This document shows positions 18,176-28,694 of a stretch of DNA of 58,624 nt, piece by piece. The notes under the pieces are model-generated. The model was not told the origin of the DNA, did no database searches, and saw only the letters and a program-made list of their open reading frames with translations. The position numbers and the translations under genes are program-made. This stretch comes from Rhodopirellula sp. (GTDB lineage: Bacteria; Planctomycetota; Planctomycetia; Pirellulales; Pirellulaceae), in contig JAHELS010000012.1 in assembly GCA_024644085.1 (NCBI GenBank), positions 1-58,624 on the forward strand, in the 5' to 3' direction. The stretch's first letter is position 1. Each line of letters starts with the position of its first letter.

Positions 18176-19624
18176 ATGAACGCGACGGACGATCGACGAC
18201 GATTCCTCTGTAGCGGCGCGACCGGTTTCGGCACACTCGCGCTCGCAATGATGCTGCGAGAGGAAGTGCACGCATCCGGCGCGGTCAAAGTGCTTCACCA
18301 CCCACCCAGGGCGAAACGGGTCGTGCAACTTTTCATGGGGGGCGCCGCCAGCCATATCGATCTGTGGGATCACAAGCCGATGCTCGAAAAGCATCACGGC
18401 GAAGAGTCCGACTTTGGTGAACACGTGGAGGCTTTCCAGGACGGGCTCGGCCCCTGGATGAAATCACCGTTCGCTTTCACTCCCTACGGTGAATCGGGCA
18501 AACAAATCAGTGAGGTCGTCAGACCGCTGGGCCAATGCGTCGACGACATCGCGTTTGTTCACAACATGATCGGAAAGACCGGCGTCCATTCTCAGGCAAC
18601 CTACCTGCAGGCAACCGGTTTTCAGCGTCCCGGCTTTCCCGGCATGGGGTCGTGGGTCAGTTACGCCCTTGGAGCGATCAACGAAAACCTGCCGACGTTC
18701 GTCGTGCTGCCCGATCACCGGGGTTACGCCAGCAACGGACCGAAGAATTGGGGCGCCGCTTTCTTACCCGCCAGTTCTCAAGGCACAACGATTTTCCCCC
18801 AGCGCGAAAATCCGATTGAAGACCTGCGTCCACGCGCCGGCTTCATCACGGCCGAAGGCGATCGCGAAGGGTTGGACTTGATCGGTCGCATGAACCGGCG
18901 ATTCCAACAACAACGTCCGGGCGATTCCCGGCTCGATGCCAGGATTCGATCCTACGAATTGGCGGCCAGAATGCAGTTGAGTGCACCCGAAGCGCTCGAT
19001 ATCTCGGGAGAACCATCGCACATCATCAAGATGTACGGGCTCGATCGGATGGGCGCAACCTATCCCGATACGATCAACGCGGCTGAGGAGACCGAGTACT
19101 TTGGTCGAAAATGCTTGATCGCCCGGCGCCTGCTCGAGCGAGGAGTTCGATTCATTCAAATCTGGTCGGGTAACGACAACAGTTTTCCAAGGCGCAACTG
19201 GGACTCGCACGAAAACATCGAGCGGGATCACGGGCCGCTGGCGCGCGGAATGGCGGTCGGTACCGCCGCGCTGCTGAAAGACTTGAAGCAATCTGGCATG
19301 CTTGACGATACGATCGTGCTCTGGACCACCGAGTTTGGACGAATGCCAAGCACCCAGGGCAGCAAAGGCCGTGATCACAATCCGTATGTCTTTACGAATT
19401 GGCTGTGCGGCGGCGGAATCCGCGGTGGAATCACTTACGGTGAATCGGACCAGTGGGGTTACAAGCCATTGGACCGCGACAGCCCCACGCAGGTGTACGA
19501 TATTCACGCCACGATCCTGCACCTGTTGGGGATCGATCACACGCGGTTGACTCTCCGGCACAATGGTATCGATCGCAGGCTTACCGATGTCCACGGACAC
19601 GTGCTGTATCGGCTGATCGCGTGA
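18176..19624 (+). CDS. DUF1501 protein with Tat leader
   Basis: The N-terminus reads NATDDRRRFLCSGATG, a Tat-like motif before a hydrophobic stretch. The body is the DUF1501 (sulfatase/alkaline-phosphatase-fold) family: VQLFMGGAASHIDLWDHKP, MIGKTGVHSQATYLQ, DTIVLWTTEFGRMP and KGRDHNPYVF. 482 residues. These secreted proteins are abundant in planctomycetes and usually pair with a DUF1549/1553 cytochrome-type gene, which is not seen next to this copy. Enzymatic activity is unproven. Confidence 0.95.
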   Translation: MNATDDRRRFLCSGATGFGTLALAMMLREEVHASGAVKVLHHPPRAKRVVQLFMGGAASHIDLWDHKPMLEKHHGEESDFGEHVEAFQDGLGPWMKSPFAFTPYGESGKQISEVVRPLGQCVDDIAFVHNMIGKTGVHSQATYLQATGFQRPGFPGMGSWVSYALGAINENLPTFVVLPDHRGYASNGPKNWGAAFLPASSQGTTIFPQRENPIEDLRPRAGFITAEGDREGLDLIGRMNRRFQQQRPGDSRLDARIRSYELAARMQLSAPEALDISGEPSHIIKMYGLDRMGATYPDTINAAEETEYFGRKCLIARRLLERGVRFIQIWSGNDNSFPRRNWDSHENIERDHGPLARGMAVGTAALLKDLKQSGMLDDTIVLWTTEFGRMPSTQGSKGRDHNPYVFTNWLCGGGIRGGITYGESDQWGYKPLDRDSPTQVYDIHATILHLLGIDHTRLTLRHNGIDRRLTDVHGHVLYRLIA

Positions 19625-19760
19625 AGAGCTCATCCCTGTGAGCCCGTCACATGACCACAATCGCCATTTGGGATGCGACAAACAGAGGATCCGGGGTGTG
19701 CCAAGAAACGGCTTGCCGCTGAATTCGCCACCGGTCGTAACGATGTGTGATCAATGCAAG

Positions 19761-19835
19761 TCGGGCTGAGAGGATTCGAACCTCCGACCTTTTGACCCCC
19801 AGTCAAACGCGCTAACCAGACTGCGCTACAGCCCG
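19761..19835 (-). tRNA. tRNA-Pro (anticodon GGG)
   Basis: A 75-nt cloverleaf runs on the minus strand: acceptor CGGGCTG/CAGCCCG, D-arm GCGCAGTCTGGTTAGCGC, anticodon stem TTTGA/TCAAA with loop CTGGGGG (anticodon GGG at 19798-19800) and T-arm GGTTCGAATCC. The discriminator base is A at 19761, and no CCA is encoded. Confidence 0.97.
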
Positions 19836-20042
19836 CCGTGGGAGGCCACCGATGGCGGCCTCGACAACATCATCAAGATGCTACACATCCGCGGCCTGGT
19901 TCGCTAGTCGACACGCGATGCCCACCGCCGCTGCTTGCCCCTGGCATCTTTCCCGTAACCGAGCGTCCTTGACCTGCCGAGCGGAACAGCCGAGATTCTG
20001 CGGGTAAGGCCATCCCGTTGCCAAGTGAATCCAAGGACCCGA

Positions 20043-20939
20043 ATGATGCATTTTGCAGATCGATTGGCACACGCAGTGAAGGCAACCAACTCGATCACCT
20101 GTGTCGGTCTCGATCCTCGCAAGGATCAACTGCCCGCGCCGCTCCGCGAGTCCGTTTCGGTCGATTCACCCGATGCCTGGGCAGCCGCCTACACGCAGTT
20201 TTGCAATGAGATTATCGATGTCGTCGCGGGGAAGGTGCCTTGCGTCAAACCTCAGGCAGCGTTTTTCGAACAACTCGGTCCGGCCGGAATGGTCGCGCTC
20301 GGCGAAGTGATCCAACACGCCCGCCGCGCAAATTTGATCGTGATCACGGACGGAAAACGAAATGATATCGGAAGCACGGCAACCGCTTACGCCGACGGAT
20401 ATCTCGGTCACGAAAGCCCCTGGGGCGGCGACTCGCTGACCGTAAGCCCCTATCTCGGACGGGACAGCCTCGAACCGTTTGTTGAAGTCTGCGATCGTCG
20501 TTTGGCCGGGATCTTTGTGCTGGTCAAGACTTCCAATCCCGGCGGCGGATTGCTGCAAGACAGGCAAACCGATGGACAAACGGTGTACCAGCGTGTCGCT
20601 GAATTGGTGACCGAGTTGAATGCCAATCGGATCGCCGATTGCGGTTACGGCCCGGTCGGCTCGGTCGTCGGAGCAACCTATCCAGAACAACTCGCTGCGA
20701 TGCGCGCGGCGATGAAGACAAGTTGGATTCTGGTGCCCGGCTTTGGCGCCCAGGGGGGCAATGCCGATGACGTGAAAGTCGCGCTTGATGAAAAAGGATT
20801 GGGCGCTGTGGTGAACAATTCGCGGCACATCATCTTCGCCCATGCTCGCAAGCAATACGCGGGGAGGTTCGGGGACGCGAGGTGGCAGGAGGCGGTCGCC
20901 GCGGCGGTCGCGGAAATGAATGACCAACTGCGGCCATAA
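20043..20939 (+). CDS. pyrF: Orotidine 5'-phosphate decarboxylase (type 2)
   Basis: The start is ATG 20043 (or 20046), with AAGGA about seven bases upstream; a GTG at 20025 is in frame. The catalytic motif DGKRNDIGSTATAYADGYLG is clear, and VGLDPRKDQLP at the N-terminus and VVGATYPEQL with PGFGAQGG complete the TIM barrel. About 298 residues, matching type 2 enzymes. It makes UMP in pyrimidine synthesis and stands alone, without other pyr genes nearby. Confidence 0.97.
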   Translation: MMHFADRLAHAVKATNSITCVGLDPRKDQLPAPLRESVSVDSPDAWAAAYTQFCNEIIDVVAGKVPCVKPQAAFFEQLGPAGMVALGEVIQHARRANLIVITDGKRNDIGSTATAYADGYLGHESPWGGDSLTVSPYLGRDSLEPFVEVCDRRLAGIFVLVKTSNPGGGLLQDRQTDGQTVYQRVAELVTELNANRIADCGYGPVGSVVGATYPEQLAAMRAAMKTSWILVPGFGAQGGNADDVKVALDEKGLGAVVNNSRHIIFAHARKQYAGRFGDARWQEAVAAAVAEMNDQLRP

Positions 20940-21067
20940 CGCTAGCAAAGCACCGCCCCTCCAATTCATGATTCCGTATTGCTGTGCGCCGGAGAAAGCC
21001 GGTATAGCCGCAGTTAGTTCTTCGGACGGAATCAAATCGACAATAAATCGGTCAGGGAATGGAATCG

Positions 21068-22291
21068 ATGCGTTTGGCACCTTATCTACAGCTCATTGCC
21101 GTCGCCGTGCTGGTCTCGGGCACATCCCCCGCGGTCGCGCAAAACATGCCGTTGCCTTCGGGCACGAACATCCCGGTGCCGAAAAGCGCCGACACACCGC
21201 CGAGCATGCAAAACCCAAATTTCCAGAGTCCGGCCCCACGAAGCCCTGCGACTCGAAGTCCCGGCACGGGGCAGGTCACGGCGGGTGGCACCTTGCCGCG
21301 AACGGCCGGCCAGGAGCATCGCGTTTATGATCTCCGCCCCTACACCGGATACCTGACGCGGCACGACCGTCCCGAACAGGCGATTATCGATTGGGTGCTT
21401 CGAGAAACGGGATCCGACGTCTGGTTTACCGAACCGTTTGGCTTCATGAATGCGAGCCGCGATTCTCTGTCGGTTTATCACACCTCGGAAATGCATCAGG
21501 TCATCGCAGGCGTCGTCGATCGGTTTGTCGCCGGCGAAAAAGATCCGCAGGTGATGCACTTGCGTGTGATGACGGTGGGCAATCCGAATTGGCGAAGTCG
21601 CGCACACGCGTTGATGCAGCATGTGACGGTCGATTCGCCCGGTGTGCAAGCATGGTTACTGAGTAAAGAAAACGCTGCGCTCGTGTTAAACATGTTGCGC
21701 CAACGCACCGACACACGCGAAGTCCAGGACTTGAACCTGGTGACGCACAACGGCCAAACGGAAAAGCTGGCCAGCACGCGCGGTCGAAACTACGTTCGCA
21801 ACGTTCGCCCTGCGCCGGCCGGCTGGCCTCCCTACGAACCGGAAACGGGCGAGGTCGAGGAGGGATACCGGTTGTCGATCAGCCCATTGCTGAGCACCGA
21901 CAACAGTGTCATTGACTGCGTGATCAAGGCGGAAATCGACCAGGTCGACCGATTGAATCCCGTGGACCTCGAGTTGCCGTTGCCCAATAGCCAGATTCAC
22001 CGGACAAGAATCGATGTGCCCCAGGTCGTCAGTTGGCGACTGCATGAACGATTCCGCTGGCCGAGCGACATGGTGTTGCTGCTTTCCTGTGGTGTCGTCG
22101 CCAGCCCTGAGCGGCCACCCTCGTCTGTTCCGCTTTTGAACATGAACATGTTCACCGGGACGACCGCCGGCAGAGCCGACGCGTTGATGTTCATTGAGTT
22201 TCGTGGTCGCGCCTCGGACAATCTGGGTACCTCGACCGTGGCTCCACAAGTTGCCACCCAACCGGGGGCACCCAACCGCGGACGTTACTAG
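21068..22291 (+). CDS. Secreted protein, possibly secretin-related
   Basis: The ATG at 21068 (21059 also in frame) starts a signal peptide RLAPYLQLIAVAVLVSG cut near AVAQ. A Pro/Ser-rich linker of about 60 residues follows, then a globular part with HRVYDLRPYTGYLTRHD and a C-terminal beta-rich segment (EEGYRLSISPLLSTDNSVID; DALMFIEFRG). The C-terminal pattern loosely recalls the beta-domain of secretins, but length and motifs are not diagnostic. I do not recognise the family firmly. 407 residues, predicted extracytoplasmic. Confidence 0.75.
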   Translation: MRLAPYLQLIAVAVLVSGTSPAVAQNMPLPSGTNIPVPKSADTPPSMQNPNFQSPAPRSPATRSPGTGQVTAGGTLPRTAGQEHRVYDLRPYTGYLTRHDRPEQAIIDWVLRETGSDVWFTEPFGFMNASRDSLSVYHTSEMHQVIAGVVDRFVAGEKDPQVMHLRVMTVGNPNWRSRAHALMQHVTVDSPGVQAWLLSKENAALVLNMLRQRTDTREVQDLNLVTHNGQTEKLASTRGRNYVRNVRPAPAGWPPYEPETGEVEEGYRLSISPLLSTDNSVIDCVIKAEIDQVDRLNPVDLELPLPNSQIHRTRIDVPQVVSWRLHERFRWPSDMVLLLSCGVVASPERPPSSVPLLNMNMFTGTTAGRADALMFIEFRGRASDNLGTSTVAPQVATQPGAPNRGRY

Positions 22292-22538
22292 GTCGCAGTC
22301 CGCACTTGAATGATCCGCGGATCGCTCCGTGATGTGAGCGGCCCGTCTGGTTTCGTCTGTTCGCTCATTGGACTCACGAGGGCCCGTGGATGCGTGCCGA
22401 ATCGGTCGGTGAACGGACCTGACCCCCCTGAAAGCGAAACGGCATGCGGTCTAGAATGGCCGTTGAGATCAACAGGCGGGGTCGCCACACCGACGCTCGC
22501 CCGGCCATTCATTCATCCGCCGACCATTTTCAACCCTC

Positions 22539-23849
22539 ATGGCTCCCAGCTCGTCTCGTCGCGTTGTCATCACGGGGGTTGGCGTCATCAGCCCGTTGGC
22601 CAACGACCCCGATGCGCTGCTGAAGGCACTTCGAGAAGGTGCCAGCGCGATTCGCCCGCTCAGCCAGGTGCCGCGTGGCGTGATGTGCATTGACCACGGC
22701 GCCGAAGCCGTCGGTTTCACGGGTGATATCTCTGACTATGGTCCGCTGGACAAGAAGCTGCAGCGAACGATTCGCAAAGGCAGCAAGGTAATGTGCCGCG
22801 AAATTGAGATGGGGGTCGCCGTCGCGCAACTCGCGCTTCACGGCTCGGGACTCGACGAAGAGGCTCGCGATCGCGATCGAACTGGCGTCGTCTATGGGTG
22901 CGACTACATCATGTCGCTTCCCGAAGAATTCGCCGCGGGCATCCGAAAATGCATCAATGAGGACGGTACGTTCGACTTCGGAAAATGGGGCCAACAGGGA
23001 AGGCCCGAAGTCAATCCGTTGTGGTTGTTGAAGTATCTGCCCAACATGCCGGCCAGCCACATCGCGATCTACAATGATCTCCGCGGCCCGAACAATTCAA
23101 TCACAGTCCGTGAAGCGTCGGCCGGCGCGGCACTTGCCGAAGCCTACTCAACCATCACGCGAGGCCACGCAGACGCCCTGGTCGTTGGATCGACCGGATC
23201 GCGGATCCATCCGCTTCGCACGTTGCATGCGTCGATGCAGGAAAAATTGGCGACAGATCGCTCAGATCCCACCACCATGTCACGCCCCTTTGATGTCTCG
23301 CGTGACGGAAGCGTTGTCGGCGAAGGTGCTGCGGCGATGGTTTGCGAATCAGTCGACCAGGCGCAGCAGCGGGGTGCGAAAATACTCGGTGAAGTCGTCG
23401 GGTATGCCAGCAGCGCTGTGGGACCGGCTGCAGGCGACTCGTTCCTCAAACAGGCTTTCGTGAATGTGCTGCGCGGCGCGCTTGGAGATGCCGATCCGAA
23501 GTCGATCGGCCACATCCACGCGCACGGGCTGGCTACCGACACGTGCGACCGCCAGGAAGCCGAGGCAATCGTGGAAGTCTTTGGCGAGCGAGAAAGCCAG
23601 CCGCCGGTGACGACAGCAAAAGGTCACTTCGGGAATCTCGGCGCCGGAGGTGGCATGGTCGAGATCGTGGCAAGTCTGCAGGCGCTCGGCGGAAGTCTGT
23701 TCCCGATCCGCAATCTCGAGAAACTCGATCCTGATTGTCCGATCCGCGCGTGCAGCGACACCGAAACGCCGGCTGGGAACGAATTCATCAGCTGCAACGT
23801 GACGCCGCAGGGCCAAGCCTCGGCTGTGCGAATTCGACGCTTTTCCTGA
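22539..23849 (+). CDS. Beta-ketoacyl-synthase-like protein with Glu at the nucleophile position
   Basis: The 436 residues follow the thiolase-fold ketosynthase pattern (VVITGVGVISPLANDP; FDVSRDGSVVGEGAAAMV; HAHGLATDTCDRQEAEAI; GHFGNLGAGGG). In normal FabF enzymes the nucleophile lies in TACAS. Here the aligned sequence is VREASAG, with Glu192 (GAA, 23112-23114) in place of Cys. The histidines at H329 and H363 remain. This pattern recalls chain-length factors and decarboxylating KSQ domains, in which Cys is Gln. The protein is therefore probably not a condensing enzyme by itself. No ACP or partner ketosynthase is adjacent. The start ATG has no strong ribosome site. Confidence 0.88.
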   Translation: MAPSSSRRVVITGVGVISPLANDPDALLKALREGASAIRPLSQVPRGVMCIDHGAEAVGFTGDISDYGPLDKKLQRTIRKGSKVMCREIEMGVAVAQLALHGSGLDEEARDRDRTGVVYGCDYIMSLPEEFAAGIRKCINEDGTFDFGKWGQQGRPEVNPLWLLKYLPNMPASHIAIYNDLRGPNNSITVREASAGAALAEAYSTITRGHADALVVGSTGSRIHPLRTLHASMQEKLATDRSDPTTMSRPFDVSRDGSVVGEGAAAMVCESVDQAQQRGAKILGEVVGYASSAVGPAAGDSFLKQAFVNVLRGALGDADPKSIGHIHAHGLATDTCDRQEAEAIVEVFGERESQPPVTTAKGHFGNLGAGGGMVEIVASLQALGGSLFPIRNLEKLDPDCPIRACSDTETPAGNEFISCNVTPQGQASAVRIRRFS

Positions 23850-23975
23850 CGGCCATTCTCTTGGACATTGTTGGTCGTCACGGCCGCAGCAAGCAAAGGC
23901 CTGCGCGTCCGCCACGAAACTTGTGGAACGTCGATCGTGTCCCGGCTTCGCGATATTCGCTTCGCGACGCAGCTT

Positions 23976-25787
23976 TTATGGGATCAGCCAGAACAGGCCT
24001 GTCATCGCTGCACCTTGCGTCAGTGCTCCTCGTGCACTGATCGGCACTGGAGGAATGATCCACGGAGCACAGTTGCCGGGTCGATAATACCCCAACGCGT
24101 ACTGGCATTCGTGCGGGTGATGGACACCCATCTTGTATGGCAGGACAGCAATGTTGGCGAAGAAGTGCGCCGATTGCACCACCGGTTCCAAAACCGGACC
24201 GTGGGTGTGCCCGTATCGTTCGAGATTGACATCCTGGAAATACAACGGGTTGTGACAAAGATTGGATGCCTTCCATGTCATCGTGGTCATCGCCCAGGTT
24301 CGCGGCGTGTAGGCCACCTGTTCAATCAGGCATTCTTTGGGGAGTCCCCAATTGTCGGAAATGTAGGTCAGATCAGCCTCGCTGAGTCGATGGATTGGCA
24401 ATTCCTCCAACTGGCCCGACTCGGTCTCGACCACAGCTGCTTCATAGGCAAGGTCACGGAGCCGTCCGGAGGCGAGTTCGCGACCGTCGATACTACGCCA
24501 CTGTCTGATCGACTGCTTCTCGTCAAAATCGGCCTTCAACCGTTCGTAGCGATCGATGTCGATCTCGTCCGGTCGGTAGGGAGGACTAATATCGAGTGAA
24601 AGCTGGTCGATCGTCTGTGTGGCGATCCGCTCGCGGAAATCGGCACAGGAGACCCCGACCGTTTGTCGCAGATCGTCGTCGTCGTCATAACGCCCGATTC
24701 CATCACCGCGTTGACCGGTCGCTCCGCCGCCCTGGTTCAATTGATCGCGGTCCATTTCATCGCTCTTGCGATCGCGGCGGTCAAACGGATTGTCGAACTG
24801 GTTGCTCGGATCGTCGGCCGGTTCTTCAACAGGGGACGGTTCGCGGCGGGGTGGGGGAAGCAATTCTTCACTCCCGTTTGGGTCCACATCCGGAGCGTTT
24901 TCCTGGAGCATGTCCCTGAGTGAAGGTTCATCGGTCGACGGCTGACTGGGTGGGAACAGCGACTCAGAGGGCGGCGATAAAGGCTCCATCGGCTCGGACG
25001 GTGGGACCAGGTCGGTCGGTGGGACCAGGTCGGTCGGGGGAACCAAGTCGGTCGGTGGGGCCAAGTCGGTGGTCGGCGGGACAAGGCTGGGCGATTGCGT
25101 GTCCCGATCCGATGGAGGTGGCAACTCAAATTCCGGGGAATTGAGTTCATTGCGGAGATCGTTCATCGGCCGGGGTTCGCTGGGGCGCACCGGATCGACA
25201 CGCGGCTCCCCTGCCGGAGGAACCAACATTTCCACCGGCGGTGCCGCTGGCGTTTCGGTCGGCGGCGTCGAGCGTTCGCCAAACGGGTCCTCAAAGAAAT
25301 TCGGCGATCCCGGCACGGGGCGTCGATCTTGCGACGATTCGACGCGTCCATCTTGGGCCGATTCGACGGGCGGGGCCAACAGGTCACTTCGACGCGGACC
25401 TGAAAGCCATGCTGCCTGGACAACGTCGTTTCCGGATACCGCGGTCGACCCCGATACAACCTCCACGGTCTGCTTCGGGGCCGGCGCGCTCGAACTTCGC
25501 CGCCATTTCAAATCCCAACCCTGGTGCTGCGGGTTGTGCGGTTGGGACACCTGGACCCTTGCGTCTCCAGGTGCCAATGCCGCTCCGTGACGGGGAACGG
25601 GACGCAGAGCGATTCGCGGGGAAGCCGCGCGATTCTGGTACCCAGGATTCGGAAAGCTTGGTTGGGGTGACTGCGCCGACGACGACGTCAACGTCGCCCC
25701 AGCGAGCAGCAGTGACAGACTAACCCGAGTCGCCCGTTTGAACGTCCGGGCTGTAATTGGGCGCTTCTTGCGTGATCGCAATGTCAT
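23976..25787 (-). CDS. Large secreted Pro-rich protein with a conserved C-terminal domain
   Basis: An N-terminal basic stretch and hydrophobic core ([17 protein letters not shown]) form a signal peptide. Residues about 50-330 are rich in Pro, Ser and acidic residues, including repeats of PPTDLV, and are probably disordered. The last 230 residues are globular, with HDFD-free but Cys/His-rich segments such as [20 protein letters not shown] and [19 protein letters not shown]. This C-terminal region looks like a lineage-specific domain, perhaps membrane- or wall-associated; I do not know its function. The gene begins 68 bases inside the 3' end of guaB on the same strand. Confidence 0.75.
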   Translation of the reverse strand: MTLRSRKKRPITARTFKRATRVSLSLLLAGATLTSSSAQSPQPSFPNPGYQNRAASPRIALRPVPRHGAALAPGDARVQVSQPHNPQHQGWDLKWRRSSSAPAPKQTVEVVSGSTAVSGNDVVQAAWLSGPRRSDLLAPPVESAQDGRVESSQDRRPVPGSPNFFEDPFGERSTPPTETPAAPPVEMLVPPAGEPRVDPVRPSEPRPMNDLRNELNSPEFELPPPSDRDTQSPSLVPPTTDLAPPTDLVPPTDLVPPTDLVPPSEPMEPLSPPSESLFPPSQPSTDEPSLRDMLQENAPDVDPNGSEELLPPPRREPSPVEEPADDPSNQFDNPFDRRDRKSDEMDRDQLNQGGGATGQRGDGIGRYDDDDDLRQTVGVSCADFRERIATQTIDQLSLDISPPYRPDEIDIDRYERLKADFDEKQSIRQWRSIDGRELASGRLRDLAYEAAVVETESGQLEELPIHRLSEADLTYISDNWGLPKECLIEQVAYTPRTWAMTTMTWKASNLCHNPLYFQDVNLERYGHTHGPVLEPVVQSAHFFANIAVLPYKMGVHHPHECQYALGYYRPGNCAPWIIPPVPISARGALTQGAAMTGLFWLIP

Positions 25788-27204
25788 GCGGATGGTTCTC
25801 CCTCACCGTGGCAGCCGAGACGCGAATGAATCGTGCATCGCGTCTGAGCTGTTCTATCGTCCGTGTTCCGACGTAACCCATCCCGGCTCGCAAGCCGCCG
25901 ACCAACTGGTAGACGAAATCGCTGAGCGGGCCTTTGAACGGTACGCGGCCTTCGACGCCTTCGGGGACAAGTTTGCCCGCCTCGGCGCCTTTTTGCCGAT
26001 ACCGATCACTGCTTCCCTTGACCATCGCACCCATCGATCCCATCCCGCGGTAAGACTTGAATGTCCTGCCCTGGTAAAGGATCACCTTGCCGGGACTCTC
26101 GGTCAGACCTGCGAACAGGCTTCCGATCATCACGGCACTGGCTCCGGCTGCGATCGCCTTGGTAATGTCACCGCTGAAGCGAATTCCGCCATCAGCGATC
26201 ACTGGTATGTTCTGTTCATTGGCGACGCTCGTTGCTTCGAGGATCGCCGAAACTTGCGGGACACCGACGCCGCTGATGACCCGGGTGGTGCAAATCGATC
26301 CAGGCCCGATGCCAACTTTGATAGCATCCGCTCCCGCATCGATCAGGGCCCGAGCCCCATCAGCAGTGGCGACGTTGCCCGCCACCACATCGATGTCCCA
26401 TCTCTTTTGTCTTTTAATCTCTCCGACAGTTTCGATAACGTTCTTGCTGTGTCCGTGAGCCGAATCGACCACCAATACGTCTACGCCCTGGTGGATCAGT
26501 GCTTCGGCCCGCTCGTAGTCGCCGACGCCAATCGCGGCACCGACACGCAATCTTCCTTGTGAATCTTTGCAAGCACGGGGAAACCGCTTCATCATGTCGA
26601 TGTCACGGATCGTAATCAGTCCCGTTAGTTTTCTATTTTCGTCAACCAGCAAAAGTTTCTCGACCCTTTTTGCCGTTAAAATCTTCTCAGCTTCCTCAAG
26701 CGTTACATTCCCTACACCCGTCACCAGATTCTCACGGGTCATCACATCGGAAACTGGGAGGTTTGGGTCCTCCAGGAAGCGGAGGTCGCGTCGGGTCAAG
26801 ATCCCGACCAATGTCTGGTCTTTGTTGACAATCGGGATCCCCGAGACGTTGGCCTCGTCCATCAATTCCGCCGCGCGGCCGACCTTTTCCTCGGGCGACA
26901 AGGTGACGGGGTCCACGATGATCCCGTTGGCCGATCGCTTGACCTTCATCACCTGTTCGGTCTGGCTAACCTTGGAGAGATTCTTGTGGACGATTCCCAG
27001 GCCACCTTCCTTGGCCAGCGCGATGGCCATTTCCGATTCGGTCACTGTGTCCATGGGTGCCGAGAGCAGCGGGATCTGCAGGTGGATCCGCTCTGTCAAC
27101 CGAGTGCCGACGTCAGCCTCGCTCGGCACGATTTCGCTGTACAGCGGTTCGAGCAGAACGTCATCGAAGGTGACACCGAGGCTGCCAATTTTCTCTTCCA
27201 CCAT
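25720..27204 (-). CDS. guaB: Inosine-5'-monophosphate dehydrogenase
   Basis: The 494 residues have the IMPDH layout: TFDDVLLEP at the N-terminus, two CBS domains at about 95-215, then the barrel with [32 protein letters not shown] (catalytic Cys in SICTT), [10 protein letters not shown] and the flap MGSMGAM. It oxidises IMP to XMP in GMP synthesis, using NAD. It shares its 3' end with the downstream secreted-protein gene, implying co-transcription. Confidence 0.98.
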   Translation of the reverse strand: MVEEKIGSLGVTFDDVLLEPLYSEIVPSEADVGTRLTERIHLQIPLLSAPMDTVTESEMAIALAKEGGLGIVHKNLSKVSQTEQVMKVKRSANGIIVDPVTLSPEEKVGRAAELMDEANVSGIPIVNKDQTLVGILTRRDLRFLEDPNLPVSDVMTRENLVTGVGNVTLEEAEKILTAKRVEKLLLVDENRKLTGLITIRDIDMMKRFPRACKDSQGRLRVGAAIGVGDYERAEALIHQGVDVLVVDSAHGHSKNVIETVGEIKRQKRWDIDVVAGNVATADGARALIDAGADAIKVGIGPGSICTTRVISGVGVPQVSAILEATSVANEQNIPVIADGGIRFSGDITKAIAAGASAVMIGSLFAGLTESPGKVILYQGRTFKSYRGMGSMGAMVKGSSDRYRQKGAEAGKLVPEGVEGRVPFKGPLSDFVYQLVGGLRAGMGYVGTRTIEQLRRDARFIRVSAATVRENHPHDIAITQEAPNYSPDVQTGDSG

Positions 27205-27303
27205 TCGTCATCCCCGCCGAGTTTCCGCTTGGGAAAACCGGCGATTATGACCGATGCCCAGCGGGTTTAGTAGCGGGGATGTGTCGTCGATCGCCGCGCC
27301 GAA

Positions 27304-28632
27304 TCAAGGAGTCGGGATTCGCCGCCACGTGCCACGGACAAATCGCATCGGCGTTGGATCGGAAAGTCCGGCCGAGGGCATGGAATTCAGATCCCGCAGT
27401 TGTGTCACCGTCACCGCGCCTTCGATTCGCACTTCATCGCCAATGAGTGCGCCGGTGACGTGAAGATTGCGATTCGGCGAGAGCGGATCCATTCGAAGAT
27501 TGTCGGTCGTATAGATCACGCCCCGGAACTCGGTCGGGTAGGTGTCGATCAAGGTGTTGTTTGACATCGACCCGCGATAGGGCGAAGCGGGGGGATTGAA
27601 ATTGACGCTTCGATCCGATTCGACCAACCAGGGTTGCATGTTTTGGAACCGAATTCGTGAATCGGAGACAAGAATGGCATCTGCCGATGTCGGGTAGCTC
27701 CACGCGATGCCACCTTCGACAAGAATTTCTCCTGCATCTCGAATCGCGAGCGTCGCATCGAACCGACAGTGCGAAATGATCACCGTGTCACCGCCGGCAT
27801 CGAACCAATAGATTCCGTTTGAATCCAGAGGCCCGAACGGGTTCACGGTTGGTGAAAGCACGCGGTCTCGGATGATCCAATCACCACCGGACCGGGGAAT
27901 GGGGGCCGTTGGGATTTGGGTCCCCAGTTCGATGTACTTGGCAAGTACATCGTTGGCTGGCAGGACGACCGACGACGGCGAGAGATCGCCACGCAAGGTA
28001 AAGTCGACTGAGCCGCTGCAGTGAAGCCTCGGCGCGGTGAGGATGCCCGCGTTGGATCCCGTCCCATCTGCGTCGACTTGTACCGCACGCTCGCAAGAGA
28101 GCGCGCCATTGGATTCAATTCGAAGATCGCGCGACGCAGTCACGGCGTAATCGAGCAGATCGAAGGGCTCGGGGTCGGAGGCGAATTGAACGGAGACAGC
28201 CCTCTGGCTTCGCCCAACCTTGACATGCACCGTCAATTCCACTGGGTCGGTAAAGTCATCGGCAAGATCACCGTCGCTGTCGTAATAGCGATGACGGATC
28301 TGCGATGAGCCCGTTATGTTCTGGCCATTGAGGGTCAGTCCGTACCAGTTCGAGAAAACGTTATTGGTCGAATCAGTTCTCCACTGGGAACTCGTCCGCA
28401 TGATTGCCGCCTGACGCTGGATCGCGCTTTCGGCAAGTCTCAGCGCCTCACCGCGGCTGGTTCGATCCGTTTCCCCACGCAAGTTTGATGTCGAGATCGA
28501 CAGTGCGGCACTTACCACCACCATCACCAGCAAGGTCGTGAACAGGACCGCGACGTACAGGAATCCGCTCGCGGCGCGGTGGCGGCGCAAAAGACGAAGA
28601 TTTGCTCGGTTGACGGACGCTGGTTGGTTCAT
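27304..28632 (-). CDS. Pilus-assembly-type minor protein (GspK/PilX-like)
   Basis: Residues 20-45 hold a hydrophobic helix (GFLYVAVLFTTLLVMVVVSAAL) after a basic N-terminus, without a canonical Glu5; the bulk is beta-rich (VSVQFASDPEPFDLLDYAV and LDSNGIYWFDAGGDTVIISH). 442 residues. It is the last gene of a minus-strand group of four minor pilin-like genes, where a GspK or PilX-type large minor pilin is expected. Secreted or anchored in the cell envelope. Confidence 0.75.
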   Translation of the reverse strand: MNQPASVNRANLRLLRRHRAASGFLYVAVLFTTLLVMVVVSAALSISTSNLRGETDRTSRGEALRLAESAIQRQAAIMRTSSQWRTDSTNNVFSNWYGLTLNGQNITGSSQIRHRYYDSDGDLADDFTDPVELTVHVKVGRSQRAVSVQFASDPEPFDLLDYAVTASRDLRIESNGALSCERAVQVDADGTGSNAGILTAPRLHCSGSVDFTLRGDLSPSSVVLPANDVLAKYIELGTQIPTAPIPRSGGDWIIRDRVLSPTVNPFGPLDSNGIYWFDAGGDTVIISHCRFDATLAIRDAGEILVEGGIAWSYPTSADAILVSDSRIRFQNMQPWLVESDRSVNFNPPASPYRGSMSNNTLIDTYPTEFRGVIYTTDNLRMDPLSPNRNLHVTGALIGDEVRIEGAVTVTQLRDLNSMPSAGLSDPTPMRFVRGTWRRIPTP

Positions 28633-28694
28633 GGAATCATCAATCTCGAGACACCTGAAAAAACAAGTGTCCGAGGCGGGAGTGAGGGCGGCTA

